Assembly (NCBI GenBank): GCA_016987375.1
Contig: PJRA01000343.1
Location: 1,125,992-1,189,991, forward strand
Length of the DNA stretch: 64,000 nucleotides
Direction: 5' to 3'
DNA from: Brachionus koreanus
Lineage: Eukaryota > Rotifera > Eurotatoria > Ploima > Brachionidae
Under the pieces are notes generated by a model, which saw only the letters and a program-made list of their open reading frames with translations, was not told the DNA's origin and searched no databases. A program made the translations under genes and the position numbers. This document shows positions 50,501 to 62,000 of this stretch, in pieces (the stretch's first letter is position 1; every line of letters begins with the position of its first letter).

Positions 50501-51814
50501 ACCACTATACTTTAAATAAAAAATAACAAGGATAATAAAGATTTGGTATGATAAAAAGAGCACTTATTTTACAAGGTTTTTATAGAATTTTACATAAAAA
50601 ATCTTTAATTTAACATTTTTTTTGAAAAGAAAGTATTCTTCACTTCTAGAAAAATTGATTCAAACTTGACTTTTTAATAATGTTCCTATTAAAAAATAAA
50701 GCGATTAAATGCATCAAATTTTAATTTTTTTTTAAATAAATTATTTTACAAAAAAATATAATCAAAAATAAAGCTTTTTCTTAAACTTATTTCACAGAAA
50801 TTATAAAAAAATTTTAGGATTTAACATGAAACAAATAATTAAAAATCTTACAAAGCTTCATTAGACTGTAATTTTTTGTTTACTAACAAACAAACTTCCA
50901 ATTTGTTTAAATCGCCTTTAAGGATAAAGCAATACTCATCTACTTTGGATTGAGATTTTTCTGTGACCAATTCCATTTTAGCATTTGAAAATCGAACATT
51001 TAAAGTCGAAGGCAATGACGGATTACCGGCAAATACTCGTCCTTTTTGAATTCGAATATTCACCACTGAAAAAAGCTGCATCAAATCCTCAGTAAAATTG
51101 TAATCAGTTTGATTTGCTGATACTAAATTCACTTTTGAATTATTGTTAGGATTGCTATAAGTTGTTTGATTCTGATTTTCATTTCCACCTGTCAAAAAAT
51201 TAAACACCGAATTAGAAGAAAAGCTACGTATAAAATTTTGAATCGATTTTCCATTTGGTTTTGGCTCACTTGTGCCTTCAGACAAATCGACATGGCTTGT
51301 TTTAAACGAATTGTAGTAGTGCAATTGAAAGTTGCATAAAAATATGTTCAGTCTTGCTGATCGCTTAGGGCTATCAGGCTTGGCACCAGTTTTTTCACTT
51401 TTTGTCTTTGACTTTTCCTTAGCAAATTGCGGCTTCCAGTATGCGAAAGTTATCCATCCGTCCTGAATGTAGAGAGTATAATCAGTAGTAACATAGTGGA
51501 TGCCACGGAACATTATTTTTCCGGACAAAAAAGACATAGACAAAGACCCTTTTGATTATTTTAAATTTATTTATTAAAAATTTTTTTTTCTATAATTAAA
51601 AATTTTTCTGATTACTTATTCTTATCCATACTGTTTTAGAGTATCGTTTGAGGTACAAATTAATGAAGAAAGTGACCAAACTGCCGATTATCCTCGAATT
51701 AAAAAACAATACAAACAAAATCCAAACGATTGTAATCGAGCAGCAAAAAAGATAAAGGCCAAGTTGGTTGTTGGTTTGAGTTTTTAAATCTTCAAATGCG
51801 TCTAATATTGACAT
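26580..51814 (-). CDS. BLTP1: BLTP1 (KIAA1109/Tweek) bridge-like lipid transfer protein, complete
   Basis: Twenty exons in order: 51814-51616, 51548-50852, 49403-48487, 46722-46213, 46156-46005, 45948-45229, 42863-39107, 36769-36682, 36501-34484, 34420-34281, 34224-34160, 34099-34000, 33781-33636, 31979-30535, 30478-30337, 30272-29734, 28632-28447, 27428-27111, 27058-26945, 26893-26580. All junctions are GT-AG and phases agree; lengths sum to 12,567 nt, 4188 residues plus stop (human about 5005). BLTP1 forms a long hydrophobic groove that moves lipids between ER and other membranes. Evidence: a membrane anchor in exon 1 (LYLFCCSITIVWILF), then SLSMSFLSGKIMFRG and YIQDGWITF as in the family N-terminus; FVYVQDVPSILTFD-like FIYVQDVPSILTFD; and the C-terminus with TEFHDHIQ, FLHDLITSYVKE, LEPTLRLISKFGR and LGFHHARSTIPKWLQRG. 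Ser/Asn-rich disordered stretches fill exon 7 (39107-42863). Confidence 0.96.
27535..28284 (+). CDS. ZFAND1: AN1-type zinc finger protein ZFAND1, nested in a BLTP1 intron
   Basis: Intronless, 249 residues (human 268). ZFAND1 links p97/VCP and the 26S proteasome in clearing arsenite stress granules. Two AN1 zinc fingers are seen: residues about 11-45 (HCSFEACNRLDFLPVKCALC, then YCKEHYSFISHKC) and about 65-103 (CTFENC, CEFCSKRFCMKHR, DHNC), with all Cys/His ligands present. A helical linker with KLTLMKLKQTA follows, then a C-terminal ubiquitin-like fold (about 160-249). It lies wholly within the 1018 bp intron 27429-28446 of BLTP1, on the opposite strand, about 105 bp from one BLTP1 exon. AATAAA overlaps the end of the stop region at 28286. 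Confidence 0.94.
   Translation: MSDLNEKDVTKIGKHCSFEACNRLDFLPVKCALCHFNYCKEHYSFISHKCAKYEEKNEQNLSKMSNLGPINSYDCTFENCTQREMVEVVCEFCSKRFCMKHRLQIDHNCSKLESNLTDLKPKETKKEFKFEMKQNVSQKNASLAAKLTLMKLKQTAVGPPGLPEQSKYFCFIIQDGNQTNKKPFYFSIKWPVGKCIEFLSDKLKIEKFKQNNLKLFLDSDHISSSNTIEELQKSNILANQGLTLNLTSS
28633..29733. other. BLTP1 intron, no gene seen
   Basis: AT-rich, with a short (TTAA)n microsatellite near 29203-29220. No coding signal on either strand. Confidence 0.6.
31980..33635. other. BLTP1 intron, no gene seen
   Basis: The flanking exons join in phase (AG+T), so nothing coding is required here. A TA dinucleotide run is at about 32570-32585. A 69-codon minus frame at 32968-33177 has no motif. Confidence 0.6.
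37410..37646 (+). pseudogene. Fragment of a transposon-type protein N-terminus
   Basis: 78 codons reading MSNSASILENQFDD to KTYEYLQEYESLEEFKRSIKN and HVFNCH. The opening (K-T-Y-E-Y/F..EYxSLEEF) resembles N-terminal regions of FLYWCH/MULE-type transposon proteins, an impression from pattern memory only. It runs straight into mariner-like sequence in another frame and lies inside the BLTP1 intron 36770-39106, on the opposite strand. Confidence 0.35.
37700..38175 (+). mobile_element. Decayed mariner (Tc1/mariner) transposase
   Basis: With shifts and stops it follows the mariner transposase order: VPNDLTDITIQQRIEICRK, RYFRRIIICIEKWICF (the catalytic D of the usual D-E-K-W is replaced by I), NYDNSKQWMNPSQPDQ, GRVLNTELYSELLE, EKYSSLVNRKLGLYLQDNTRFHKAR (second Asp in QDN retained). 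TGA and TAA codons interrupt it, so it is dead. It is inserted in a BLTP1 intron opposite to that gene. Confidence 0.8.
42919..43120. repeat. Imperfect inverted repeat in a BLTP1 intron
   Basis: The left arm 42919-42975 (with TCAAAAGATTAATAATTTGAAA) is mirrored at 43061-43120 with few mismatches, spacer about 85 bp. It starts 55 bp upstream of the splice acceptor of the largest BLTP1 exon. It could be an old MITE or fold the pre-mRNA. Confidence 0.65.
44331..44975. mobile_element. 645 bp MITE with TA target duplication
   Basis: Terminal inverted repeats of about 49 bp begin CCCGAGGGGACAAAAACAG and contain CACTGTTTAAACGCTGTTTAAAC; the two ends differ at about one base. TA flanks both ends, the Tc1/mariner-type target. 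Internal GTTTAAAC and GTGTTT motifs recur many times, giving a self-complementary interior. The 63-codon frame inside is a by-product. It sits in BLTP1 intron 42864-45228. Confidence 0.85.
47130..47480 (+). mobile_element. Decayed Jockey-like LINE reverse transcriptase 3' end
   Basis: Broken frames read EIQSMQNRILRNI, then DRAANLFSNFFNIKKNHELI and KHSWIQSWNALPF. The first resembles the C-terminal region of Jockey-type non-LTR reverse transcriptases, which often has Q-x-x-x-N-K/R-I/L-L-R. It lies in BLTP1 intron 46723-48486. An (ATTA)n microsatellite follows at about 47519-47540. Confidence 0.5.
48278..48330. mobile_element. Remnant of the piggyBac-like MITE
   Basis: TTAA followed by CACTAGAAGCACCAAACTAA; the other end is not recognisable. 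Third copy of the family in the window. Confidence 0.5.
50170..50480 (+). mobile_element. Decayed LINE reverse transcriptase 3' end
   Basis: Reads ERQMRGDLIQMFKV and later RYHFFTNHVVNGWNKLG with frame breaks, the C-terminal signature of non-LTR reverse transcriptases. Related to 16741-17060. It lies in BLTP1 intron 49404-50851, on the opposite strand. Confidence 0.7.
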
Positions 51815-54800
51815 TATGTCCTAGATGCTTTCAAATCGCACTTGATCATAATTCACAGAGCCTTTAATGATTTTTTTTTTTGCTAAATAGATTTTTTTAA
51901 TTATTAGTAATTTTTTATAAGTTAAATGAAAAATAAAATTAAAATTATAATAATTATTTGGGTTTTAAGTTATGCATAAGAGGCGAAAAGAAATAATTGT
52001 TTTGTTTAACTAACTAAAAAAAGATATTCAATTAAGAAAAATTATTTCATAATTCGAAGTTGATCCTTGTTCATGATCAGAAAAGGTTTTCTGATTAAGT
52101 TGCTAAGAGTTTTGTCACATGAAGTCATTAAAAGTGTCTTTTCGGAAAGACGATTGCATAAAGCATTGCGCCATTACTCAAAAATAATTTAAAATTCATG
52201 ATCTAACAATAGATAAATCCTTTTTGTTTTCAATTTTGCATTCTCAAGATTTTCATTTACTTTCTCAAGAAATATCTCAGGAATAAAAAATAACTATTTA
52301 AATTTTTTTTTTATTTGGAATTTAAAGTTTATGATAAAAAAAATGGACTAAATATGAATTTTTGAAATTTAAAATCTAGAATTAGCACACGAAGCCCTGG
52401 AATTGTTCATTCGGGCATATTAATTCATGAATTAATGGTTTGAATTTATTACTCTAATTTCTATTTATTAACTTAAAGTCAAAACTAGAAAATAATTCAT
52501 AATGTATTTGGGTAAGTCAAAAAATTTCGGGTTTTTTTCATTTTTTTTAAAATTAATCAATAAGCATTAGCTGTGGGCCAATCTTCAAAATATAAGCCAT
52601 TATGCTCTATTAGTCATTAGTCATCCATCCATCAGCGAATAATTCCTCTCTAGTACAATTCACGGCTTTTGGAGCCAAAAAGCTAACGACACCTTTTTTC
52701 AAATTGGTCTTAGTTATTAAAATACTATTCTCTAACAAAATGAGAGGTTGAACGAAAAAGATAAAAATCATGAGAAGAAGTATTTGGGATTTATGCTGGA
52801 TGAGGAAGAGATTCAATCCCTGAAAGCTCTTCTATTTTTCCCTCTTACTTTAGGCACATTTTCACCTTCCACTAGACATATTTCATATTTCACGAGTTAC
52901 TGCTCTTGTATCCAATAAAGACATAAAATTAAAAAATTTTCATTTTTATAAAATTTTATTAAATAGAATAGAATTAAATAAATAATGTACTAATGATTTG
53001 AAGAGGATTCAATTCTGTTTATTTTTATATATAATGTTACTTAAAGTTTAAGTCTAATTATATTTTAAAATTAGAAATATGATAAAATCAAAAATAATTT
53101 ATTTATTTTAAAATTTTTTATCGAAATTTTATGTAAGATTTTTATATTTTTGTTTTAAATTCAATATTTAATAAAAGTTTTTCTAAGTATTCTTGAATGA
53201 TTTTGCCGAATTCTCATAACTTCTTGTAAAGGTTCAAATATGGTTTCAAGCTTTTTTAGTTTCATTTGTTGAATAATAAAATAAAATTAACTAATATTTA
53301 TTTTTTATTTTTTCGAGGAATTGTTTTACAATCAAAAATTCAAAATAAAAATAGTATTTGAAGCTTATTTTTGCTAAAAATTCACAGTGAATAACTTCTC
53401 TTTATTTTTCTGATACAAATATAATTTCTTGTTTTATGAAAATCAGTGTATTAAATAAGAAATATATTTAATTTCTTATCTAATGTATTTTTAGCATAAA
53501 ATTATTAGATTAATTGATTTATATAAAACTTAATTGCTTGAGTAATTTGTAAAATTTATTCCATTGGAAGCATTTAACAAGGGAAAAGTACTTGTTAGTC
53601 AAACTTCATTAAAATCATTAAAAGGTTATGGAAAAGTTTGAGCATTTTGCTTATTGAGTGAAAATGCATAATCTAGAATTTTAAATAATGCTAAACTTTT
53701 ATACTAAAAACAAATTTTATTATTTATATTCAAATGTGAAGTAAATCGAGATTATCAGTAAAACTTGTCTCAATTTAAAATTCTAGTTTAGTTTTTTTAA
53801 TTATATTTTTTGGTTTAATCGTTTTTATTCTAGTTTTTTTTTCTTCAATTGATTTTATTATAAGATTATTTTTTTCAGGAATATTTGAATACAAAAACAT
53901 AAGCTTTTTCCAGCATAAAAAAATTATCCATTTCTCTTTTATAGACACATTTAGGGTAAAATTACGATTTTTTTTCTAGTTATTTGTGAGTCATTACTTT
54001 TTTTTCCACTCTAGCCGATCTTATGTCTATGAATTTTTATTATTTGTTGAAGATTTTATTTTTAAATTATTTCTAAATTCTAAAATCCCAAAAATTATAA
54101 AATAAGTAAAGCATTCGAAATTTCAAGATAACGAACAACAAAAATATAGAATTAAATAAAGTAGTGCCATTAGATTTGTGACTTTTTGAGATGAGGCTGA
54201 AATTGAGGTTGAAGTTGAGATCGATGTTCAAATTTTATTATTTAAAATATTTTTTTGATAAATTTTCAGCCTTAAACTCAGTTTCAGTCTCTTATCTCGA
54301 AAGTTAAAAATTTAAAAACGAATTTATGGTTAACCATCTAAATGGAAAAATTTGAAATTAAGGAAACAAGCACAAATAATCAATTTGAAATTTAAATAAG
54401 AAAATATCAAGTTTTCCTAGTGTTGATGTAATTCTTCAAATTTTTTATTTAAAATAAAAAAATATTTAAAATTTTAAATAAAATAATTCAAATATTTATT
54501 TAATTTTTTATTCAAGATAATCAGAAAAGCTTTCAATTAATTAAAGTTAGCATCAAGTAATATTTAAAATAAATTTTCTTTATGTATAAATAATTTTTAT
54601 GCTTTATTTTTAATTTAACTAAACAAAAAAAAATAAAAAGAGGTCTTGAATAGATAAAATTTTAAAAAAAAATATTTTTTTCATGAAAATTAGAAATATT
54701 TTTACAAGTTTTTTTCAAATTTTAGTAAATTAATGAATTTTAAAACAGGTATATTCTTCTTTAAACTGGTAAATTATTTCCTAAATATTTCTTTGCTGTA

Positions 54801-56100
54801 ACTGTAAATGTTCTTTTTTAAACTAAATCTATAATAATTTCAAAGATTGAGTTTAAGTTTTTTGAAATGATGTTGATTCACGTTCATCATTTGAAGTATA
54901 GCATTGTACTGTATTTTCAGTCTCTTTTGTTAAATTGTATTAATTTTATTTATGCTTATTTTTTATTAAAATGTCGCTGACCACTTTTCTTACTAACAGA
55001 TAACTATCATATTGACCATCTTTGCTATCATACTAGTGAAATAATTATTTCAGATACTGACCAAAAAAATCAAATACTGAAGCATTAAATAATAACCACT
55101 TCAAATTCTCCCCTATGTTCTTTATCATATGATTTTACAACTAATAAGGAATGCTGATGCAAACGTATGATCTTTATTTTTTCTGCATTCAATAAGCAAT
55201 GTTTATTTTAAAGAAATTCTTTTTATTATTTAAATTCAAAATTTAAAATAAAATAAACTAATAATGATTATTTAATTATCAGATATAAAAGGATCAATTA
55301 ATAATCTCGTTAAATTCTATATAATATATCTACATCAATTAGATTTTATCAATTTTTGTTAATAAAGTAAAAAATTTTATTAAGTAAAATAATCAATCAA
55401 TTTAAACCAAAATAACTTCAGTTTCATTCCACTCTGTTATCTGAATGAAGAAAAAAACACAATTTGTAATTTTAGTTGGTTGTTCCAAGTGCCGATTTCT
55501 ACAATTTTTATGGTCTTTTGATCTATTGTTAATTGAAGATGACTTTTTTTTTTAGAAAATAAACTTGATTAACAGATCAAAAAGCTAAAAGAATTTATTT
55601 TTTGTATCGATAAAAAAGCAGATTTTGATGAGTTCATTCTATTCTATAAATAATGGGAAAAATTTTCAAAAATTTAAAATGCAACAAAAATTTTATACAA
55701 GACCTTTTTTTCTTAAAAAAATCATTTTTTGAATATTCTTATAAAGCAGGGATTTTATATTATTGACAATATATCATTAATTTTTTTTTATTTTAAATTT
55801 GAATTTATAATTTAATGATATTAAAAATTAAGAAAGAATAAAATTTAAATACACGTTATTAATTCAATTTTTTAATTGTTTTTTTTATCTCATTGAATTT
55901 AAATCTACTTTAACAAAGTTTTGGTACCTTCAAATTTAAAAAACTTATTTTTATTTTGGAACAGCTAAGCTCAAACAAAAATTAGAATGAAAAATAATAG
56001 TCTAATTTTTTATATCAATATTAAATAGGTTTTTGAAATTAAAGTCAATCTAAAGAACCAGGTGAAAGTCAATCATTAGCAATAATCTTATGTGAAAAAG
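51815..56100. other. BLTP1 5' flank and gene-poor spacer
   Basis: Begins with the 5' flank of BLTP1. A minus frame at 52610-52816 (from TTG; first ATG internal, reading MIFIFFVQPLILLENS then FLAPKAVNCTREELF) has a hydrophobic start but no other support. An imperfect hairpin lies at 54185-54300. Otherwise AT-rich DNA with no gene seen. Confidence 0.5.
54185..54300. repeat. Imperfect inverted repeat
   Basis: TTGAGATGAGGCTGAAATTGAG at the left is mirrored by CAGTTTCAGTCTCTTATCTCGA at the right, with an AT-rich loop of about 45 bp. Probably a MITE remnant. Confidence 0.45.
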
Positions 56101-56510
56101 ATCCTGAAATATTATATTTTATAAAGCAAAATATATAATGAGAGATGTTCAAATTAGACTTACTACTTTAAAAGCTAATGTGGTGTGGGCTTTTATCAGA
56201 AAATCGTTTAAATTACTTAACTAACAAAACACCATATTTTTCTACATAAACCTTTTTAGACCAAATTTAGAGTACATGACTAGCTTTTGGTATCCATACT
56301 GTGTAAAAAAGTTAGAAAAGTTTTAACGAAGAGCGACGAGACTAGTGCTATTTACAGAGAGAATATAAAATATTTTCAACAAGATTTAATTTCCTCAAGA
56401 ACACAGTAACGAAAATTTGGAATAGATTTCCAACAGACATCGTAAATAAACAGAGTTTAAATAGCTTTAAGGTAAAATCAAACGTCTGGATGAAGCAAAA
56501 TTTTTTTTGA
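56100..56510 (+). mobile_element. Decayed LINE reverse transcriptase fragment
   Basis: Reads RPNLEYMTSFWYPYCVKKLEKF, a stop, then RRATRLV, and after a gap TVTKIWNRFPTDIVNKQSLNSFK. These match the region following the catalytic core of non-LTR reverse transcriptases (RPxLEYxxxVWxP...QRRATRL...WNxLP). Stops and deletions show it is dead. Confidence 0.75.
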
Positions 56511-58510
56511 ACTTGTTTACAATTCAAGTTGCTATTTTACTAACTACAATTACTACTTGGTTCCTTCAAATTTAAAAACTTGGGATTATCATTTGGGACA
56601 ACTATGCTTCAAAAAATATTAAAATGAAATGCTAGTTTAATTTTTATCAGATTTTTTATATCAATATTAGATAATTATTTTAAATCAATCTAAAAAATAA
56701 TAAAAAAAAAGTCATTTTATCAGCAATTTAAAATTTGCTTTAATTTCAAGAATGTGAACTAATAAATAACTGATATTTATCAATAAAACAAAAATAAATT
56801 AAGAAGCGAAAATATGAATGGGTAACAGTCATTATTAAAATTAGCCGAAGGGCTTAGATTTACAGACCCGTCCAGTATATAGTCTTGACTGGTTTTTGAC
56901 CGAGAGAGAGAGGCTACCTTTCATCAATCATCAAATGTAAGTCTTAACATTTTGAATTAGTTCAAATAGTTCTTAATTTAGGCAAGGTCAATTTTGAGGT
57001 ATTCATTAAGGAATTTAAATGATCAAGCTCGAAGCTAGAAGCTTATTTCTAAGTATTCCTTATTAAGTAGGAAATAGTCTAATGCTCATTCAAATCAATT
57101 CAATGACTTTTAGTTCTTAATGATCGAATTGAATTCTTAGCTAAATAAACAACTACTAAGCCAAATATTTTGTATTATATATTTACAGATTTAATTATGA
57201 ATTTTATTTTTTGTATAAATTACAAATGGCTGATCTCGTTATAGATTCATAAAAACAAAATAACTACTATTAGTTTTACTACTAGAGAAGTATTGGTAAT
57301 TCGATACGAATAATGAAAAATCGATTCTCAGCCAAGCTAAGCCACGAGAAAGCAAGCGTATAACAAACCAGTTTTTATTATCAACTAGCGCTTTTTTTTT
57401 CTAATTTATGATAGTTTAAGTCCAAAGATTTGTATAAATTAGAACGATTTGAAATCAATCAAAATGATGGCTCATTCATCAAATAGTCTAGCTTAATCTA
57501 TGTCGAATAAGTACAGGTTTTTGGCTTTAATCGAACTAAATTAGTACGAGTTAGATTAAACAGAGCTGTAATAAAAATAGCCTTATTCATTATTCAAATG
57601 TCAGCTCCTATTTACCCGGGCTTTTAAACCAGTTTTTATCAAATACATGCTTACTAGTCAAATATATAAATTAGTATTTTTTCTTTGTTTAGATTTAGGA
57701 TACTTTTGGGATTAGAGCTATTTGGCAATCATGATTTGACTGACATGACATGGATTGTCTTAGTTGGAATTTTAAGATTTTAATCACGTGACCGTTCATG
57801 TCGTCTAATGTAAATAAGTTTTGAATTTTTATGTCAAAATTTGCACCTGATGAAATAAAAAATTCATTTTTCTTAATAATTTATTTTAGGATTTTTTTTT
57901 TCATTATATTTATTTTTCAAGTAACAAAAAAAATTAAACGCGACAATTGTCTAGCTTTCTCATTAATTATGTAACATAATTTAAATATATGTGACAAATT
58001 TAAGATCATTTAGACAGATGTTAATATGTATCATGCTTGTATCTATCTATTTTAGTCTAATGCACTAAGAAAATAAGAAATCAGTTAAACTTTAAAAATG
58101 TTTTAAGATAATTAATCAATTTTTGACTTGGTAAACGAACAAAAAAAGCTAATTACAATGACATGTATCTAGAATAGCATGCTGTTTTATTAGGATAAAT
58201 GTTTTACCCTAAAAATACAAGTTTGAAATTTGAAAACTATAATTATTGACTGTCTAGATTTTTTGTTCTAGTACTTTTGTGTAAATAAAGTCAAAAACTT
58301 AGAAATTTTCAAAAGTAATAAAATTGAATTTTAATAAGTTAGAAAGTAATTTTTTTAATTTTTGAATGATATTAGAAATTTAAGTGAACTATATCTTAGA
58401 ATAACGATCTATGTAAAAACCCTATAAGTCTGCAAAGCAATATACATTAGAGTTGTTTAAAAGCCACAAGTCTTAGTTGAAAATTTAAAGTCCACTGTAT
58501 GGACTTGAAT
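56511..58510. other. Gene-poor spacer
   Basis: No gene seen. A modestly GC-richer patch at about 56840-56940 (CTTAGATTTACAGACCCGTC) may be a repeat remnant. Confidence 0.5.
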
Positions 58511-58575
58511 TTTATTTATTTGTTTAATCTGTATCGAGCTAATGCTCCTTCAGAACAAAAATATAAACAATATAT
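58500..58575 (+). repeat. Dispersed repeat end, copy 1
   Basis: Contains GAGCTAATGCTCCTTCAGA followed by an A-rich tail. The same 19-mer with similar T-rich upstream sequence occurs inverted at 63750-63815. The shared unit with an A-rich 3' side looks like a retroelement tail. Confidence 0.6.
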
Positions 58576-58759
58576 AAAAATAAAAATTCGAAGTAAAAGT
58601 TAGATAAAAAAAAAAGAAAGCTAAAAACAGTATGTTGATAAAGAAAAACAAAAAAAAATTTCTATTTCTATTCATTAAAGTCTAATTAAAAATATTTTAT
58701 TTTTGAATTATGACTGGTGACTTTCTAACAACTCTGATTAATATTGAATAATTAATTTG

Positions 58760-59070
58760 AGCCCATATAGCCGAATGAATTGAGTGTTAGCCATTAAAGC
58801 AGAGGATCAAGGGTTCAAAACTCGTTGAGGGTGGAAAAATCTTCAAAATATCACTGCCATACGAGGCACATGTTTAAACTCTTTTCATCAAAAAATGAGT
58901 TTCGACTGGGTAATAATTGTGGTGTAGATGACCAACTCAATGCAGCAACCTCTGTCTCAAATCGGAGATTTTGCTCAAAAAACTACTGGGAAAAGAAAGA
59001 TGCTCCTTTCCCAGTAGTTTTTTGAGCAAAATCTCCGATTTGAGACAGAGGTTGCTGCATTGAAAAGGAG
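58760..59070 (+). mobile_element. tRNA-derived SINE with internal fold-back
   Basis: The head has an A-box-like TAGCCGAATGAATTGAG (about 58768) and a B-box-like GGGTTCAAAACTC (about 58811), 30-40 bp apart as in Pol III tRNA promoters, without a clean cloverleaf. An unrelated body follows, ending in the perfect 57 bp inverted repeat listed next. The 66-codon frame through it is not a gene. Confidence 0.65.
58937..59063. repeat. Perfect 57 bp inverted repeat with 13 bp loop
   Basis: Arms 58937-58993 and 59007-59063 are exact reverse complements, starting TCAATGCAGCAACCTCTG. With no mismatches in 57 bp it must be recent or kept by conversion. It may mark a fold-back copy or template switching at the SINE end; an assembly artefact is also possible. 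Confidence 0.92.
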
Positions 59071-62000
59071 ATTAGCATCTTCCCATTATCCAATAGGATA
59101 GAAAAGGATCGATTATAAATTTTAGATTGAAGAGTTTTTGCACAACTGACATGTTTTACAGAACGATTCCAATCTTTAGAAAAAAAGCTATTTCAATTTA
59201 AAATTAGTGTTTTTGTTTTTTTTCCCAGAATTCACAGTGTCGAGATATTTTCTAGAGTTTGAATTTTCATTAAGACCAGCTTTAATCATATTTGCAAAGT
59301 TATTTTGACTAGAACTTTTACAGAAATATATTCAAAAAAATCAGAATCAAGATCTTTTTTGAGTATTTCCTTTTAGAAATAGACAAAGAGAATATTTATT
59401 TCTTTTAAATTAATTTAAAATTTAATTCATTTAATTATAATTAGATTTTGTAATAATTTTAGTTTTAAGAAAAATATAGATATTACTTATGACTTTAATT
59501 AAGAACACTAGTTAAAGAAGTGAAGACGGTTGCTGTAAAGAATGATTAAATCCTCTAAACTGAGGTTTTAATAGCAAACCTGTAGAGAGACCTATAGATT
59601 GACTTCATTTTTAAATTAAAATGTAGATTCATTATTTAAAAGTCGTAATAAAAATACGTTTTTGCTCTTTCTAAATTTTTTAATGACTTAAAAATAGACA
59701 CAAGTAAAACTCTTTTTATATTAATTAGTTCATTTTTTATTATTTGGATAACGGTTAAAAAAAAACTTTTAAATCAATATATATTTTAATTTTTTTTGGA
59801 AAATATTAAATAAAATAAAAAATTTCATTTTCATTCATTAATGTAAATTTCAAGGCTAATTCAATAAGTATCAGGCTTTGTCCTTTGAAGAAATTTGAAT
59901 TCATAAAAGTTTTACTTTAATAAAATCATGAATTTTTTTCAATTTTATTCTTTGTCGTAGAAAAGCTTAGATTTTATCTTGATTGATTAGCTTTCTGAAT
60001 GTGTCTTCAATAAGTTGAGATTCAAGTGATTAAGTTATTACAAAGTATCTAGTTAGGCATGCATTATTACTAGTTTGAAATTTTACTTAAAATTTTACTT
60101 AAATTTCATAGCATGAAGGTGAGAATTATCCAAGTTTAATTATTTGCCTTAAACGAGCTTAAGAATATGTAATGTACCTAATGGTCATTTAATTCTGAAC
60201 AAATTTGGTAAATTTTTTAATGGTTGAAACAATAATATTTTAAAAAAGAAAGAAAGTTAGTTAATAAATATAAAAATAATGAAAATAGCTAATAGAAAAT
60301 TAAAATAACATGTTTAAGATGTAATTTATCTCTTCATTGATTTTAAGCCTTCTTTGGTTATTCTAGTTTTATTAAAAAAATATTAATTTTTTTAATCAAG
60401 CAAGAAATAATTAAAGAATCAGTCCAGTTTATTGTTTTTACTTTAGATCGATTAAATTTTTCTTTTTTTTTAACTAAAATTTATCAAGAATAATTCTTTT
60501 TTTTATTTTTATTAGCATCTATTTTTATATCACTATTTTTCAACTTTAAAATATATTATAATCTTTTTATGAACTTATTACAGTTGGCTGAAAGGAAGGA
60601 CTAAGTTCCATTCCAAACTGCCAGGGTTTATAACCCAAACTATATTTTTAATAATAATATCAAGGACATTTAAAAATTTAGCAATTAAAATAAATTAAAT
60701 AAAAGTCATTAGTCGAAAAATTAAAAACTCTTTTACCTATTTACTATAAATTGGTATAAGTTTTAAAGTAAATAAAAGTTTTGGTAGTTTATCCTTTTTA
60801 AAAGTAAATTAACTTAACTCAATTTTTCTAAGTTAAATTTTAATTGAAAAAATATACATTCAATGAGATCTACAGTTCTAATCAACAAAACAAATCGTTT
60901 GGTCGATCATTCATCAGCAGGATTTTACTTCTGATTTTAAATTTCAATCATCAAATCAATACTTTTAAGATAAGAAATATAGCGTTTGATATTTCTTGAT
61001 TATAAGTTGTAGTATGTGAAAAAATAAAGAAAAAAGTAAATTTTAAATTTGTTTAACTAATAATAAGAGAAAAATATGGGATTAAAGTATAAAATAATTT
61101 GACATTTAAAACTCTGTAATTATCTATTTCCTATAAATCCTGGCAATTATTCTTATCTCATAAAAATGGAAAAATAAGAGATGTTAAAAAAAAGTTTGGA
61201 TTTAGAAATTTTAATGCAATAACAATTGATAAGAAATTTCAATAAATGTAAAATCAATTTTCACTTAATTAAATTTGAATTTATTCCATCTAAATTTTAT
61301 TAGCATAAGGAATTATCTGCCAGGCGAATTCATTGAAGCTTAAACAATCAACCAACTTAATAATACATGCATTTCAACTTTAGTTTAACAAAGCCTCCAT
61401 CGAATATATACCTTAATTCATTTTAGTTCTCAACACAAACAATTACATAAATACAAACTTATTGCGAATTTGTTTATTTATGTGGGTTTCTGGATGTGTC
61501 TTCATATTCATACTACGACATATTAATTGCCTTATAAAATTAAAATATCTTAAAATGTCAAAATTCGAGAATAAATTGTTTTTTTTTAAACCTTCAAGTC
61601 TCAAAGTAGCAAATTGAACATGACTGTTTTGGTTCATTAATGGTTTACCGTCTAGGATTACCTTAAACTTGTAAACAGATTATTGAGAATTTAAAGTTTA
61701 TAAGAAGTTTCAAATGAACTTTGAATTGAATTATTCATACTTCTATAAATAAAACTTTCGAATTAGATTTTTTATTGAAAAAAAAAAAACAATTTTATTT
61801 TTCTTAGTACAAAAAGAATGAAATTTATGTTTTTTTTTCACGATAACATTATACAAAATACGAAAAAAAAATTATTTTAACATTTAACATTTACATAATA
61901 TAACGGACAAAGACAAATTTAAAATCCTTAAGTTTAATTATAGAATTGAAGACAAAAGTATATAATTAATATTTTATTTAAAAAAAAACATTATAATTAA

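Noticed and set aside
52610..52816. 68-codon minus frame with hydrophobic start
   Set aside because: Begins at TTG, lacks family similarity and transcription signals; described only in the spacer note.
58825..59025. 66-codon plus frame
   Set aside because: Lies within the SINE and its fold-back.
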